The translations under genes were made by a program, and so were the position numbers. A stretch of DNA of 64,000 nt from Salminus brasiliensis (lineage: Eukaryota > Chordata > Actinopteri > Characiformes > Bryconidae), in NCBI RefSeq assembly GCF_030463535.1, contig NC_132896.1, positions 31,976,680 through 32,040,679 on the forward strand, given 5' to 3'. Under the pieces are notes generated by a model. It had not been told where the DNA came from and did no database searches. It saw only the letters and a program-made list of their open reading frames with translations. Positions 11,409 through 22,975 of this stretch are shown here, one piece after another (the first letter of the stretch is position 1; each line of letters opens with the position of its first letter).

Positions 11409-11914
11409 TGGTAGAGTGACACTATATGGACCAAAGTATTGGGACACCTCATTCATTGTTTCTTCTGAACTCAAGGGTATTAAAAATACCTCTACAGTCC
11501 AGGGAAGAAGGCTTTCTACTAGATATTGGAGGAGCATTGCTGTGAGGATTTGATTGCATTCAGCGACAAGAGGGTAAATGAGGTCAGAATGTCAGATGAT
11601 GATCACCACCTCACCTCATCATCCCCATACTCCCCAACTCATCCAAAAAGTACTGGATGAGGCTCCACAATCATACCAGAGAACACGGTTCTTCCACTGC
11701 TCCACAGCTCAATGCTGGGGGGCTTTATACCCCTCTAGCTCATGCCTGGCATGATGTTTATTTATCTGCTGCAGAGAGTCCTATTCTATTGGCAGTACTT
11801 CTCTACAGAGACTAGACAAGCTGTGTGTGTACATTTGCACATGTCTATCAGCAATGGGGGCAACTCAGAAAGGGGTGGCCACAAGTATGTAGACATATAG
11901 TGTATGCAACAAAA
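11409..11914 (+). repeat. MITE family A, copy 5, near full length
   Basis: Left end CACTATATGGACCAAAGTAT, right end near GTAGACATATAGTGTA, with TA flanks. The internal order of blocks matches copies 3 and 13. With both ends and little internal loss, this copy is a good reference for the family length of about 505 bp. Confidence 0.85.
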
Positions 11915-12088
11915 ACAATCCTGTATGGCTTAACAACAGGTTGCCTGTGCATTAGGGACTAAGAACGAGACTAAGTGGACGAGACTAAGAACGGGCGCAG
12001 AATCCTTGCTTACCTAACAGCTCCCTGGCCTGTCAGCGAAAACTCAATAAACCCTCACCATGTGCTTTATGAGAAGGGGAAGAGGAGA

Positions 12089-12140
<52 letters not shown>

Positions 12141-12564
12141 AGAGTTGCAGAAGGAGTGCATGCTGGACTGCAGAATCCAGGCAGAACCTCGCTGACATTT
12201 TGATAATGAACTCATCTGAAGAGAATGAGGTGAGGAACGGCAGAGGCAAGGCTTGCGCACACACGCGCATAAATTTAATAAGCATTGTCTCCTCAAGATT
12301 ATTAGCAAAGAGAAGGCCGTCTGCATAAAAGAGACAGAGAAACCAGACTGAAGAAGACAGAAAATTAGGGTAATTGTCACATCGACATGGACTCGCATCC
12401 AATCACGTTGAGTTATGGACCAATTAAGACATAATTCTGAAGAGGGAAAAAACTATGGAAAGCATCGAGGACAGCTGTACCGATTTATATAAGCTATCTG
12501 ATGAGTTTATCTTTTTGCTGAAGGCCATTTAAAGCAACATTATGTAGCAGTTTTACCTTAAAAT
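11915..12564. other. Intergenic with (GA)n at 12092-12138
   Basis: A GA run of about 47 bp lies in the middle. The 111-121 codon frames on the minus strand are extended by this run and are not supported as genes. Confidence 0.55.
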
Positions 12565-12835
12565 AGCAGCCTTATATGCCCCGAGGAGCGCTGGTTCGAA
12601 TCCCAGGTCATGCAGCCTGCCTGCCATCAGCAGCCGGAGCCTGAGAGCGCACAACTGGCCCTGCTCTCTCTCTCCACACCACTTAGCATTAGCGGCAGTC
12701 TGAAAAGAGGCAGTGGCCAGTCATGCATGTGTCTTTCCTTACCCTCCTGGTGTCAGGAGCGTTACATGTGATGGGGGAGAGTACTAATGAGTGGGTTGGG
12801 TTATTGGCTATCTAAGATGAGTGGAGTTAAAAGTG
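12565..12835 (+). repeat. tRNA-derived SINE, copy 1
   Basis: The head carries a box B-like GGTTCGAATCCCAGG, followed by the family core CCATCAGCAGCCGGAGCCTG and a tail with TGATGGGGGAGAGTAC and GGGTTGGGTTATTGGCTA. The same order is found at 63140-63430 and, reversed, at 25560-25835 and 44600-44930; a short 5' piece lies at 16085-16200. The order of tRNA-like head, core and tail supports a SINE. Confidence 0.8.
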
Positions 12836-14469
12836 AGCTGTTGATGCTCCACTGACTGTAACAGGGAGAATGGCGTCTCTGTCATTCCCACACCGGAACC
12901 CTGCTACTGCACTGTGACATAGTCATATTAGTGTAAAATCCTGTAGTATTACTCTACCGCCTCAGTCCACATGCTGATTCTGGACCTCCCCCCAGCTAGC
13001 AGTGTACGTTATAGAAAAAATTAGCAATGTTTTTAAAAGGTTCTGGGAAGGTTAGCCTGTAACAGAGCTACTCTTCCAGGAACGTTCTGAAAAAGTGACG
13101 TAATACTGGTTCGAATACAAAAACATACAACTGATGAAATACAGTAGAATAAAAACACTGATTCATAATATTTAATGAATGTGTCATAAAACTTTTTCCA
13201 ATCATTAAAACTGGAGCTTTTATTTAAACATAACATTCTATATATTTTTCCATTTGCACTGATAATAAAAAGTTGAAATGCCTATTATATATGAAACACC
13301 CACATTCAATTGTGAGAATAAATAAATAAATAAATAAATAAATAAATGTTAAAAACACTCTAGGTACACCCAGAAACTTAGCTGAACAGACTGAACATGC
13401 TAAGAACCAAAAAAGTTGTTCACACAATGTTCTAGTTACTGAAAAAAATCTAGCTGGGTCTCTTGTCTCCACAAGGGGGTGCTCATAGCATGAACTGCAT
13501 TTATGGCAGTGGTGTAAAAGTGAATTACACTCCAGAACTGTAGGGGGAGTACAGCTATTGTTTGTGTTTGTGGGGGGGGGTGTTTCTTTCTGTCTAGAAC
13601 TCCAGCCGTAAAGTCCTCCGAGTTCGCCTCCCTGTTTCAGCCTTCCAGGCTGTGGCCCGTACTAGCAAAGCATCTTTTTTGGAAGGAAGTGAAGGTCTTG
13701 GAGGTTTACATGTTCATGAATGTGTTCTGAATTCCAAACTAACTTTGATGAAATGATGAAATTTGGCACTCTGTCTTTTCCCGAAGGTCTTGGGTCAGGT
13801 GGAATTGCTGTGGTCAGAGATCTCCAGTTCTAAAACAATGTGGATGAATTAGAAAACAGCGACCTGGTGCTTGTTTTGAAATGTGGGAGGAATTAAGTGT
13901 TTCTGAGTGCTGGATTAACACTGTGTTTGTACTGCCGTCTGTGTGAGGGAGCCAAACACATGGTCATCACACACACACACACAGACACACACACATTGCA
14001 TGCAGTACACAGATGTCATCAGGCTTCAGTGAGGGAAAGATTTTTGTGGAGTACGCACCTACAGGCATGGAAATGTTAGTTTGTTCATTTGAACATTTAA
14101 TTGAACCAGTTCAGCCTCATTTAGATGAAACCTTCTTCTTTCTGAGTGAACTCTGGCCAGAGATGAAACAAAAAACAAACAATAAAATAACCTTTTAAAA
14201 TATCGCAAATAATACAATTATAAACTTATAAAAATGTAATTAAAAAATATTTAAAACATATAAAATCAATCAACCTTTATTTAAATTCGGTATACATTGA
14301 GAGTGACCCTCATTTACAATGTAGCTGAGTTTCATATAGAAGGGACTAAAATGATACGTTTTTACAGTTATGATGAAAAGATGGAGCTGATGGTGTAGAG
14401 TGGTGAACCTGCCTGGCTGAGGAATTAAAGCCCGGTCAAATGACACAAATATCGTATAAAATAAAATCA
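12836..14469. other. Intergenic, with (AAAT)n at 13316-13347
   Basis: Contains an AAAT tetranucleotide run and a CA run near 13970-13994. No exon or RNA gene was recognised. Confidence 0.5.
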
Positions 14470-14727
14470 TATAATTGACGTATTTGTCACTGCACTATAT
14501 ACAGCGAAATGTGCCCTCTGCATTTAACCCATCTGTGGTAGTGAACACACACACACCCTAGTGAACTAGGGGCAGTGAGTGCACACACACCCAGAGCGGT
14601 GGGCAGCCAACTCCAGCACCCAGGGAGCAGAGAGGGTGAAGGGCCTTGCTCAAGGGCCCAACAGTGGCAGCGAACCCACAACCCTGTCATTAATAGCACG
14701 GAGCTGTAACCGCTGATCCACCACTGC
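14470..14727 (+). repeat. Interspersed repeat family D, copy 1
   Basis: Shares long blocks with 43232-43525: GCATTTAACCCATCTGTGGT (one base differs between copies), CTAGTGAACTAG, the block with CCAACTCCAGCACCCAGGGA, AGAGAGGGTGAAGGGCCTTG, CCCAACAGTGGCAGC, and ACCGCTGATCCACCACTGCC. Both copies are in the same orientation and about equal in length. This is a common non-coding fish repeat; class not assigned. Confidence 0.8.
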
Positions 14728-14792
14728 CCAGTTAACGTCCAGTTAACGTCCAGTAATTTCCAGTTAACGTCCAGTTAACGTCCAGTTAACTA
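14728..14792. repeat. Short tandem repeat CAGTTAACGTC
   Basis: Five to six copies of the 11-bp word CAGTTAACGTC (with one variant) lie directly at the end of repeat D copy 1. GTTAAC is itself palindromic. Confidence 0.85.
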
Positions 14793-14923
14793 GGTAAAGA
14801 AACCCAACTGTTGACGCTGCGCTTCTCACTGTGGACACTGGAGAAGTACAAAGAGATCGTTCAGGTATCTCAGCACCGTTGACCTGACCTTGATTAAAAT
14901 GAACACTTTGCTTTGGTTGGTTG

Positions 14924-14925
<2 letters not shown>

Positions 14926-14967
<42 letters not shown>
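14926..14967. repeat. (GT)n microsatellite
   Basis: About 20 GT units. A second interrupted GT run follows at about 15090-15127. Confidence 0.95.
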
Positions 14968-14968
<1 letters not shown>

Positions 14969-16084
14969 TGCATGTACACAAAAGTGACCCGATGTTCCAG
15001 TTTACAAACACGCCTGTCCTTGAATCTTCCTCACTTCCCTCAGGCGTTTCCATAGAAACCTGGAGAGTATGCTGGGGTGGGTGGGTAGGTGTGTGTGTGT
15101 GTGCGTGCGTGTGTGTGTGTGTGTGTGCTGCAGGTAAGAAATCTTTGTCACCTAAGCGAGGATGAGGATTTCAGTAAGACACCATTGAAATAAACTTTGA
15201 GATCCTGCTTTCTTCAGCATACTTTACAACCCTGTTACATAGCACCGACATAAGCCTGCCATAGACACCATGTCATGCTGAATATCGCACGGCCATGAGC
15301 TGTAATGACCGATAATATCCTATAACAGTAGGGTGATCAGATTTTGGTCAAGAGACTCGGCCAAAGCATTGTTGAGTGGTTAGGATGTCATGGCTGTGAG
15401 GCTTTGAGTCGTCTGTAGGGCCATGGCGCCATGTAGGACCTAAAACACCCAGCAGTGGAAGCTCTCTCTCTCTCTTGCGCTCTCTCTCTCCTTACACCAG
15501 CCTGGCTGAAGATCTTTACAGAGAAATTAAACCTCAAATCATGTGGAGTAATCTCTGCGGTGCTGCACGCTGATACACTCCCAGGTCAAGCTGACAGGTA
15601 TTACAATGTTCACTGACATTTCCTCAACTGACGCCAATCTGCGAGGCCTGGCGATGCTCAAATACGGGTTCAAGCCGTTCGCCAAACTCTCTCTGCACAG
15701 CCAGAGTTAATTGAACACGTTCGCTCTGTGACCTCAGGTTTGGTTCTTTATAGAAGAACGGCTGGAGCAGAACCTGAGGACTGCAAAGTGACCGATTCTG
15801 TAGCACATGGGGAGTCCAGGCTCTGGAAGTCACAGTTGTCGCTTGGTGATGGCTAAAGCATGGTCTGGTTTTATAGGCCTTACATCCCACTCACAGCTCA
15901 TTGAACCATGTGGGGAAATCATGTGGAAAGTGCAGATTCCTCTTTCAATTTGTACCATATTTGTGTTTGTAAGCAGTAGATCAAATGACTCAGTCGAGAA
16001 GTAGTAAACACAACCTCTGTAGATAACCAACACAATATGTTCAGCAGATCCCAACGCACAGTCAATCCGACTTTCATCCGGGCT
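14968..16084. other. Intergenic, no gene recognised
   Basis: Contains the second GT run and CT patches near 15463-15491. The frames at 15624-16107 have no recognised similarity. Confidence 0.5.
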
Positions 16085-16200
16085 CCGAGTGATCCAGTGG
16101 CTGCCACTGTGACCTAAAGGAATGCTGGCTTAAACCCCGGGTCACGCTGCCTGCCATCAGCAGCCGGAGCCTGGAAGAGCACAACTGTCCTTGTACTTGG
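16085..16200 (+). repeat. tRNA-derived SINE, 5' fragment
   Basis: Carries the SINE core CCATCAGCAGCCGGAGCCTG preceded by a decayed tRNA-like head (TTAAACCCCGGGTCACGC). The tail is missing. Confidence 0.7.
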
Positions 16201-16439
16201 TCAGCACAGGCGTCTTCTAGCTGTTCAACCGGAGCTAAGGAAAGCCACGCTTTCCTTCAAGCATGATGGAGGAGACATGCACAAGTTCTTATACCCCTCT
16301 AGTTCTTTTATACAGCGCTCCCCTGGTGGGCAATCTTGGAGGTGCACCAACAGAGACAACTGTGACCCCAAAAAAACTGCGTTGACCTGGGTTGTAACAG
16401 GAAGCCATTCCAAAAGTTTGGGTTCCATGGTGTTCCATG

Positions 16440-16690
<251 letters not shown>

Positions 16691-16749
16691 CTAGACGTTC
16701 TGTAGCATCCTTAAATGGTGAGTTTTGTGATCAGGTCATCAGTGGATCT

Positions 16750-17375
16750 CACTTCTGGCTGGTCTCCCTCTGCGCACCATCAGGCCCCTGCAGCTTATCC
16801 AGAATGCAGCGGCATGGGTCGTCTTCAACATTCCTAAATTCAGCCAGTCACTCCACTGCTGCGTTCTCTCTTCACTGGCTTCCTGTAGCTGCTTTCCACA
16901 ACAGATTCAAAACCCTGACTCTGGTCTACAAAGCCAAGATTGGACCAGAAAGGCCCTCCGTACTTGATGGCAATGGTCAAAAGCCGATCCGCACCAAGAG
17001 CCCTTCGAGCTTCAAATACGGCTCGGCTCGACCCGCCATCCCTCAAAATCCACGGAAGACAAGCGTCCAGACTTTTTACTGTCCTGCACCGAAGTGGTGG
17101 AACGAGCTTCCCCTGGGTGTCCGAACAGCAGAGTCCAACGCTCGCTGTCTTCAAACCCAGACTGAAGACCCTCCTCTTCTGAAAGGACTTGGGCGAATAG
17201 CAGAGTGGTCTTCTTACTGACTTGTGTTTAGTAGAGTCTAAACCTAGAGGTATCTTTGAATTATTAGTCTATTTAAACTAGCTAAGGTTTTTCTTGGGAA
17301 AAAAGCAAAGCACTTTTGTAAGACGCTCTGGAGAAGAGCATCTGCTAAATGCCTTCAATGTAAATGTAAATATAG
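16750..17375 (+). pseudogene. L2/Rex-type LINE, 3' end of reverse transcriptase ORF and tail
   Basis: Coding words of the end of a fish L2/Rex-group LINE can be read across frames: LQLIQNAAA, LHWLPVAAFHNRFKTLTLVY, then APKWWNELPLGVRTAES. After the stop comes the typical 3' UTR, with CACTTTTGTAAGACGCTCTG, AAGAGCATCTGCTAAATGCC and a TGTAAATGTAAAT tail at about 17350-17375. The copy is 5'-truncated, as expected from target-primed reverse transcription, and frameshifted. Confidence 0.85.
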
Positions 17376-18499
17376 GTTTTCTTCATATGAATTTTCCAAT
17401 GCTGCACAGTAGAACAGCGCACCACCCTCTTCCATGCATGATGTAACGCATTATAACTACAAGATCATTATTAAGGCTTCCATTACCATCCTACAGCCTC
17501 ATTCAATATCCCCCTATACTTTCAAGGGTTAACTTACTAACAAGGTCTTGGTGTACATTCCTGGATGTTCTGAGCTGACATGAGACAGCTGTTACGATGA
17601 TCTGGAGTCAGATGCTAATTCTAACAGAATATTTCTGCTTAGCATGGAAGGGCACCTTCCAAACACGCTGAATTTCAGTCACATGTGTGCAGAGCGAGAG
17701 GAACCAAAACAATGACATCTGTCGCACAGAAGGCCCTGCAAAACAGCGACGAGTCCAGAGCAAAGCCAAGCGCCCGAACACAACAACGGCGCTGGAGCCA
17801 GACAGACACAGAGCTAATTAAACCAAGGTGGACTCTCATTCTGAAAACATATCGGGCTGTCTGCGGATACCAGGCCATCGCGCTCCTCAGTTAATGAGAT
17901 AATCTGATGAAAAATCAATCATTTCACACTTATCCCAGAGGCAGGTGATCAGCCGAGGCCAATTTGGCGTCCAAAGTTTGCTGCCTTACTTCTGCACTGG
18001 AGCTACAAGGCTGCTGTATTGCTAAGAAGGCACTAAGAACAGGCCAAGAATATCTCCTACTTGCCTCAAACATGAAGTTGTTAGGTGATCTTTAATATTT
18101 CATGAGCTTCTGAGGTTTCCGACACGGTCTGACACTGTATGTTATCCATAAACATGAATTCGCATGAATCGTAGCTAAAAACAGTAGCCATCTTGAAGGC
18201 TGAATTTAGTCGGCCTTAGTCTATTTCAGATTGCTAAGCAGCTCTACATGGTTTAAGACAAGTGTGTGAGGATTTAGGCGCTCAGTTAGCATAATGCTAA
18301 TTGCTGAGTACAGGGCGCTAAACCAGTTCAGTTTGCTAAGCTGAAGTGAATCACTGGTCAGTCGGTGTTTTACTGGGAACAAAAACCCAAGTGACAACAA
18401 GGTTATCCCGAACATTTACAACCCTAGATCAGTTACACGTTATTTACATGAGGCGCTCTCACACCCCTGCTAAAAAAAAAATAGCCTGGCTAGCTCAAG
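17376..18499. other. Intergenic, no gene recognised
   Basis: Apparently single-copy sequence. A 67-69 codon frame pair at 17675-17894 on opposite strands has no recognised relative. Confidence 0.45.
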
Positions 18500-19560
18500 C
18501 TGGTTGACCATCATAGCTCTTGACCAGCATATAGGGTATGTTTTCATTTATGTTCAATGGTCTCAATTCAGTTCAAATGTATTTATACACCGTCTGTCAC
18601 AAACAGCTTTACAGAGATCCGAGTTCAAGCCAAGCCTTGAGAAGAAGCAAGATTTAAAAGGGGAACCCATCCACCTCCAGCCTTTTGATGGTTTAGCATG
18701 ATCCAATTTGACCAGGTTAGTCAAATAGTATGACTAAGATGGTTAATCACTATGAACAGCATGACCAAGCTGGTTGACCACCATGACCAGTATGACCAAA
18801 CTTGTTGATTATCATGAACAGCAAGTCCAAGCTGGTTGACCAGCATGGCCAGTGGGACTATGTCAGTCATCCAGTATGACCAAGCTTATTGACCACCATG
18901 ACCAAGCTGGTTGACCACCATGGCCAGAATGACCAAGCTTGCTAACCAACACGAACAGCAAAACCAGGCTTAATGACCAACATGGCCAGCAGGACCAAGC
19001 TGGTTGACCAACATGGCCAGTATAACCAAGCTTATTGACCACCATGACCATCATAACCAGCATGACCAAGCTTGCTGACCAACATGAACAGCAAAACCAA
19101 GCTTATTGACCACCATGACCAGCATGATGAAGCTGTTGACCAACGTGGCCAGTATGACAAGAACTTGTTGACCACCATGAACAGCATGGCCATTGTGACT
19201 ATGCTAGTCAACCAGCATGACCAAGCTTATTGACAATCATGACCAAGCTGGTTGACCACCATCACCAACATGGCCAGTGTGACCATGCCAGTCAGCCACC
19301 AAGTTATTTGACCAGCATGACCAGGTTGACTTTCAAGACTAGCATCACTATGTCAGCTAACTAGCATGACCACGTTTTTTGAGCATGATCATGATGACCA
19401 CACTTGTTAACCAGCATTATCATCCTGACCAGGCTGGTCCACAAATGTGATGTGTTGATAGACCAGCTAAACCATGAAACTCAAATGAAAAAACACCTTA
19501 TGTTGGCCAAAAGCTAAACTGGTTGACCAGTTTAACCAGCTTACTCACCAGCATAGAGTA
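18500..19560. repeat. Degenerate minisatellite 'GACCAAGCTGGTTGACCACCATG'
   Basis: More than 20 diverged units built on GACCAAGCTGGTTGACCACC followed by ATGGCCAG or ATGAACAGC run through about 18720-19440. The outer parts include the words CTGGTTGACCA and AGGGTATGTTTTCAT, which recur at 41380-41780. A fragment of the common fish repeat (18560-18700) is embedded at the left. Confidence 0.85.
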
Positions 19561-20254
19561 TTTTTCAGAATTGTTGGAATTGAAACAGTTGTCAGTCCAG
19601 ATTTGTTTTTGGAAATTGTTGGACTTGATTAGCAACACCACCAGCAGGTCTAGTAGCTTTCCAAAGCTTATTATTTACTATATCGGGCCTAAATACAGCT
19701 TTTTGGAAAGTGACAGCAATTGGGAACATTACGTTTAGAAGACAAGAATGGGAATGTTAAAATATTGGTTAAAAAAATGTATTCTGTATGATGAGTCTTG
19801 TAGCTCCGAACATGTCTTAGCCAAGAGGGAAATTGTGTAAATTAAATCTTTCGCTAAATTGTTGTTTTTAGCATTAGGTGAGACTGACGTTTTTCGGAGT
19901 AATATACTGTATGAAACATGGAAACCCACATTCACTGAGCATACAAGCATAATATGCCTCCTACATTTCCCTGCAGATAATGCAGCATCTCCTAGCAGCC
20001 GAGACGGAGGCACGATCAGAATGCTACGCTAACCAAACCCATTGTTAAAGACACAGCAACATCCATTTAACTCCTAACATAATTACTGCCTCACCGTCCA
20101 GCTTATACAGATAGGTACGAATTACCGCTCTTGGCTTTGCAGTAAACAGACACGTCAGGACCCACTGCTGGACTTAAAAATAGCCATTAATTTCATATGG
20201 TGTGAACGAGAAAGTGTGTATGCTCAAGACAATGATGGTTTGCAGAGTCAGAGT
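19561..20254. other. Intergenic, no gene recognised
   Basis: AT-rich single-copy sequence. No supported feature. Confidence 0.4.
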
Positions 20255-20670
20255 CAGTTGAGTCTTGGGGTCTTTATACCCCTCTAGCCCACGCCTGGCA
20301 TTAGGTATGGTGCCAACGGGTTCATGTTGATCTGCTCCAGAGAAAGTCCTATTCTATTGGCAGTACTTCTCTACAAGAACTAGACAAGCTGTGTTTGTGC
20401 ATTTGCACATCTGTGCCAGCAGAGTGCAACCTAAAGTAGCTGAATGCATTCAGGAGCTGTGGAGCAGTGGAACTGTTGGATGGGGCTACATCCAATACTT
20501 TTGGGATGAGTTGGAGTGGTGATCATCATCCAACATCCTGACTTGAATGCAATCCAATCCTCACAGCAATGCTCCTTTAGAATAGTAGAGACTCTTTATT
20601 TAATACTCTTGATTTCAGTAGAAACAAGGAATAAGCAAGTGTCCCAATACTTTTGTCCATATAGTGTACA
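20255..20670. repeat. MITE family A, copy 6, internally inverted
   Basis: From about 20258 to 20455 the element reads in the plus direction (core, then CAGTACTTCTCTACAAGAAC, then GAATGCATTCAGGAGC). At about 20455 it switches to the minus direction (GGAGCTGTGGAGCAGTGGAA, TCCAATACTTTTGGGATGAG, GTGTCCCAATACTTTTGTCC, ATATAGTGTA). It is therefore two partial copies joined head to head. Confidence 0.75.
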
Positions 20671-21239
20671 TTTCTACGATCACATCTTGCACCTAACTGC
20701 CTGCACTAATCAGCACGTAGCTTACGCTAGAAAGTCTTGCTTGACCTTCGGACTGATGGGGTTCATCACCGGTGTTTGTGTGTGTTACCGTGGAAACTAA
20801 GTCATGATTTTAGAATGGGAAGTAAATACAACAGGCCATAACGGAGTCATTTTACAATGTTTGCATTGCAAAATGGTCTATAAATGAACCAGCAGTTGGC
20901 AACTATTCCAACTTAAGATACATTTGGGGCCTAAAGGTCTGTCTGTAATTCTGTACAGACTTATACATGCACCTGGGGGTGAGGTGGACCTTCAAAATAC
21001 AAACCTGGGCCTAAAAGGGGCTAAAAATACTAAAGTGACCAAAGTGGCCCAGACCCAAGACTATGTTGACATGGTCCCAAAATGGTGAAACACTAAATAC
21101 AGATTTTATGGTTAAACAAAACACAGCAAAGTATAGAAGAGACTTGAAAAGGATGCTGCAGAGTGAACAAAGGCAGAAGAAAAGCCTAATTTCAGGGTGG
21201 ATGTGAACAGCGTGTCTGTGTGGTTGAATGCACCATCCG
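20671..21239. other. Intergenic, no gene recognised
   Basis: No supported feature. The 152-codon minus frame at 21011-21469 crosses repeat sequence and matches nothing known to me. Confidence 0.4.
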
Positions 21240-21380
21240 CAATAGCGGCCCTTGTTAGGAACCTTTTCCTTCATAGAAACTGTGGAGGAACCTCCAAGAA
21301 AAGGGTTCCTTAAAGGTTCCTCAAAGCACCTTTCAACTGAAGGAACCTCCAAGAAGGTCCTCAAGGATTGTATATTTTTT
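21240..21380. repeat. GGAACC-rich fold-back repeat
   Basis: Contains several direct and inverted copies of GGAACCTCCAAGAA, AAAGGTTCCTCAAAGCACCT and related words, allowing partial hairpins. Similar words are found at 23065-23190, 31580-31686 and 35390-35470, so this is a small dispersed family. Confidence 0.65.
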
Positions 21381-22694
21381 AGCACTGCAGGAAAAGCCCC
21401 TGAACAGGGAGCCAGGCTATTGCAGGGTCCCACACAGCCGTTTCTGCTCACCTGGTGGAAGGAAACCAAAGCACCCTGAGGAAACCTGCATAGAAACAGG
21501 GAGGAAACACCGATCTCCTCCGATACTTCGGCCGCTGGAGCTAGAACAGGCTTTATTTTCTAAGAGCTAGTAAAAGTTTCTCTGCTCTTCGTGTCACGAC
21601 AAAAGGGCACCCTTGGGAGACAGTGAGTCTCCCATGGCTTATTGCTCTAGTCTGGACAACCAGGGCTTCAGTGGGGGTTCACAGGGACGCCAGGATGCAA
21701 GAAAGAGGCCGATAAACAGAAATAAGCAGAAACCCGTCTCAGGAGGTCGTGGCAGGAGTGGAAGGCTGCCTGGCTGTCACTTTCAACCAGCGGAAGTCTG
21801 GCTCACCATGGAGACGAGACATACAAGAGGCCTTGTCGCGCCAGTGGAAGCCCCTTAAGCCCCGGCTGTTGTCCGAGTTCATCACAACCGCCTCCTCAGC
21901 TCTCGTATTTCATGACTGAGCTTCACGGTTGCCGTGGAGAACGGGTCGGCTCGGATCGGCCCTTGGCGACGGCTAATCCTCGTCGCTTTCGGGTGGCACT
22001 TCTGTACCAAGACGATGGCACGCCGTGTCAGAGGCAGCGTCCCGGGCACTGCTAATTAAACAGGAGACCTTTTCATCTCCCTCAGCTTTATTACCTGCGC
22101 AGATAAATGCCATATTTGGCCCCGGAGATGTTTCTCACAGCGTTCGAGGTGCATCACATCTCGGGTTATTAGGGACTGGCCTGGAGGTAGGTCCATTCAG
22201 AGTCTTCTGCCATAAATAACACACTCCTGAGACCTCGGTGGCTTGTAAACTCTTCTCGTGCTTTGTGAAAAGATGAACGACAGTTCCAGGGCTGAGCGCT
22301 TTTCTTGGATTACTCCCGTTCCTGAAGAGAACTTTGAATCTGAGAAGGACGGGAAAGCAGATCTCCTCCAGTACTGGATTAATGTAAACCCAAACGGGCC
22401 AGTTTCCCAGATTCTTGAGTTTACATGATTTAAGCCTAGTCGTGGACTAATTTCAAATCCCACTGGGGATTTCACTCCGAAAAGTCCCTTCCAGCCTCAG
22501 CTTTTGTTTAATCTGCATGGAAGAGGAGGAAAAGCACCCTCTAGTGCAGTGTAACGACGACAGAAACATCGTCTTTGTAATTAACAATATCAATAATAAA
22601 TAATTCTCCTAATAATAATTATACTTTTTTTTTTTTGAGAAATCAAGACTCAAGTCATTTCCCCCCTCGTATGCATTCAGGCCTCCATGGGGGG
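21381..22694. other. Intergenic, GC-richer; no gene recognised
   Basis: The segment 21600-22220 is comparatively GC-rich and repeat-poor. Open frames of 64-92 codons do not resemble known proteins. A conserved non-coding element is possible but unproven. A T-run lies at 22625-22636. Confidence 0.4.
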
Positions 22695-22975
22695 GGGTTG
22701 ATCATCCACCACCCCAGCGCTAAATACGCTGAATCAAATCCTCACAGCCTGGGCTAGAGGAGTATAAAGCCCCCCAGCTTTGATGAGCATTGAATACATT
22801 GACACAAATCCTCACAGCAGTGCTCCTCCAACATCTAGTAGAGAGTCTTCTTCTCTGGACAGTAGAGACAGTTACTCCAACAGAAGCAGGATCAGCTCTT
22901 TTTAATACCCCTGATTTCAGAGGAAATGTGAATGAGCAGGTGTCCAAATACTTTTGTCCATGCAGTGTAGGTTTC
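22695..22975 (-). repeat. MITE family A, copy 7
   Basis: Minus-strand copy: AAATCCTCACAGCAGTGCTC, the AGTAGAGACAGTTACTCCAA block, and the end CCAAATACTTTTGTCCATGC. Only the left half of the family is present, with a duplicated AAATCCTCACAGC segment near its inner end. Confidence 0.75.

Noticed and set aside
12033-12402. Minus-strand frames of 111-121 codons with Ser-Leu runs
   Set aside because: Extended by the GA microsatellite.
21011-21469. 152-codon minus-strand frame
   Set aside because: Crosses the GGAACC repeat, no recognised motif, low-complexity end.
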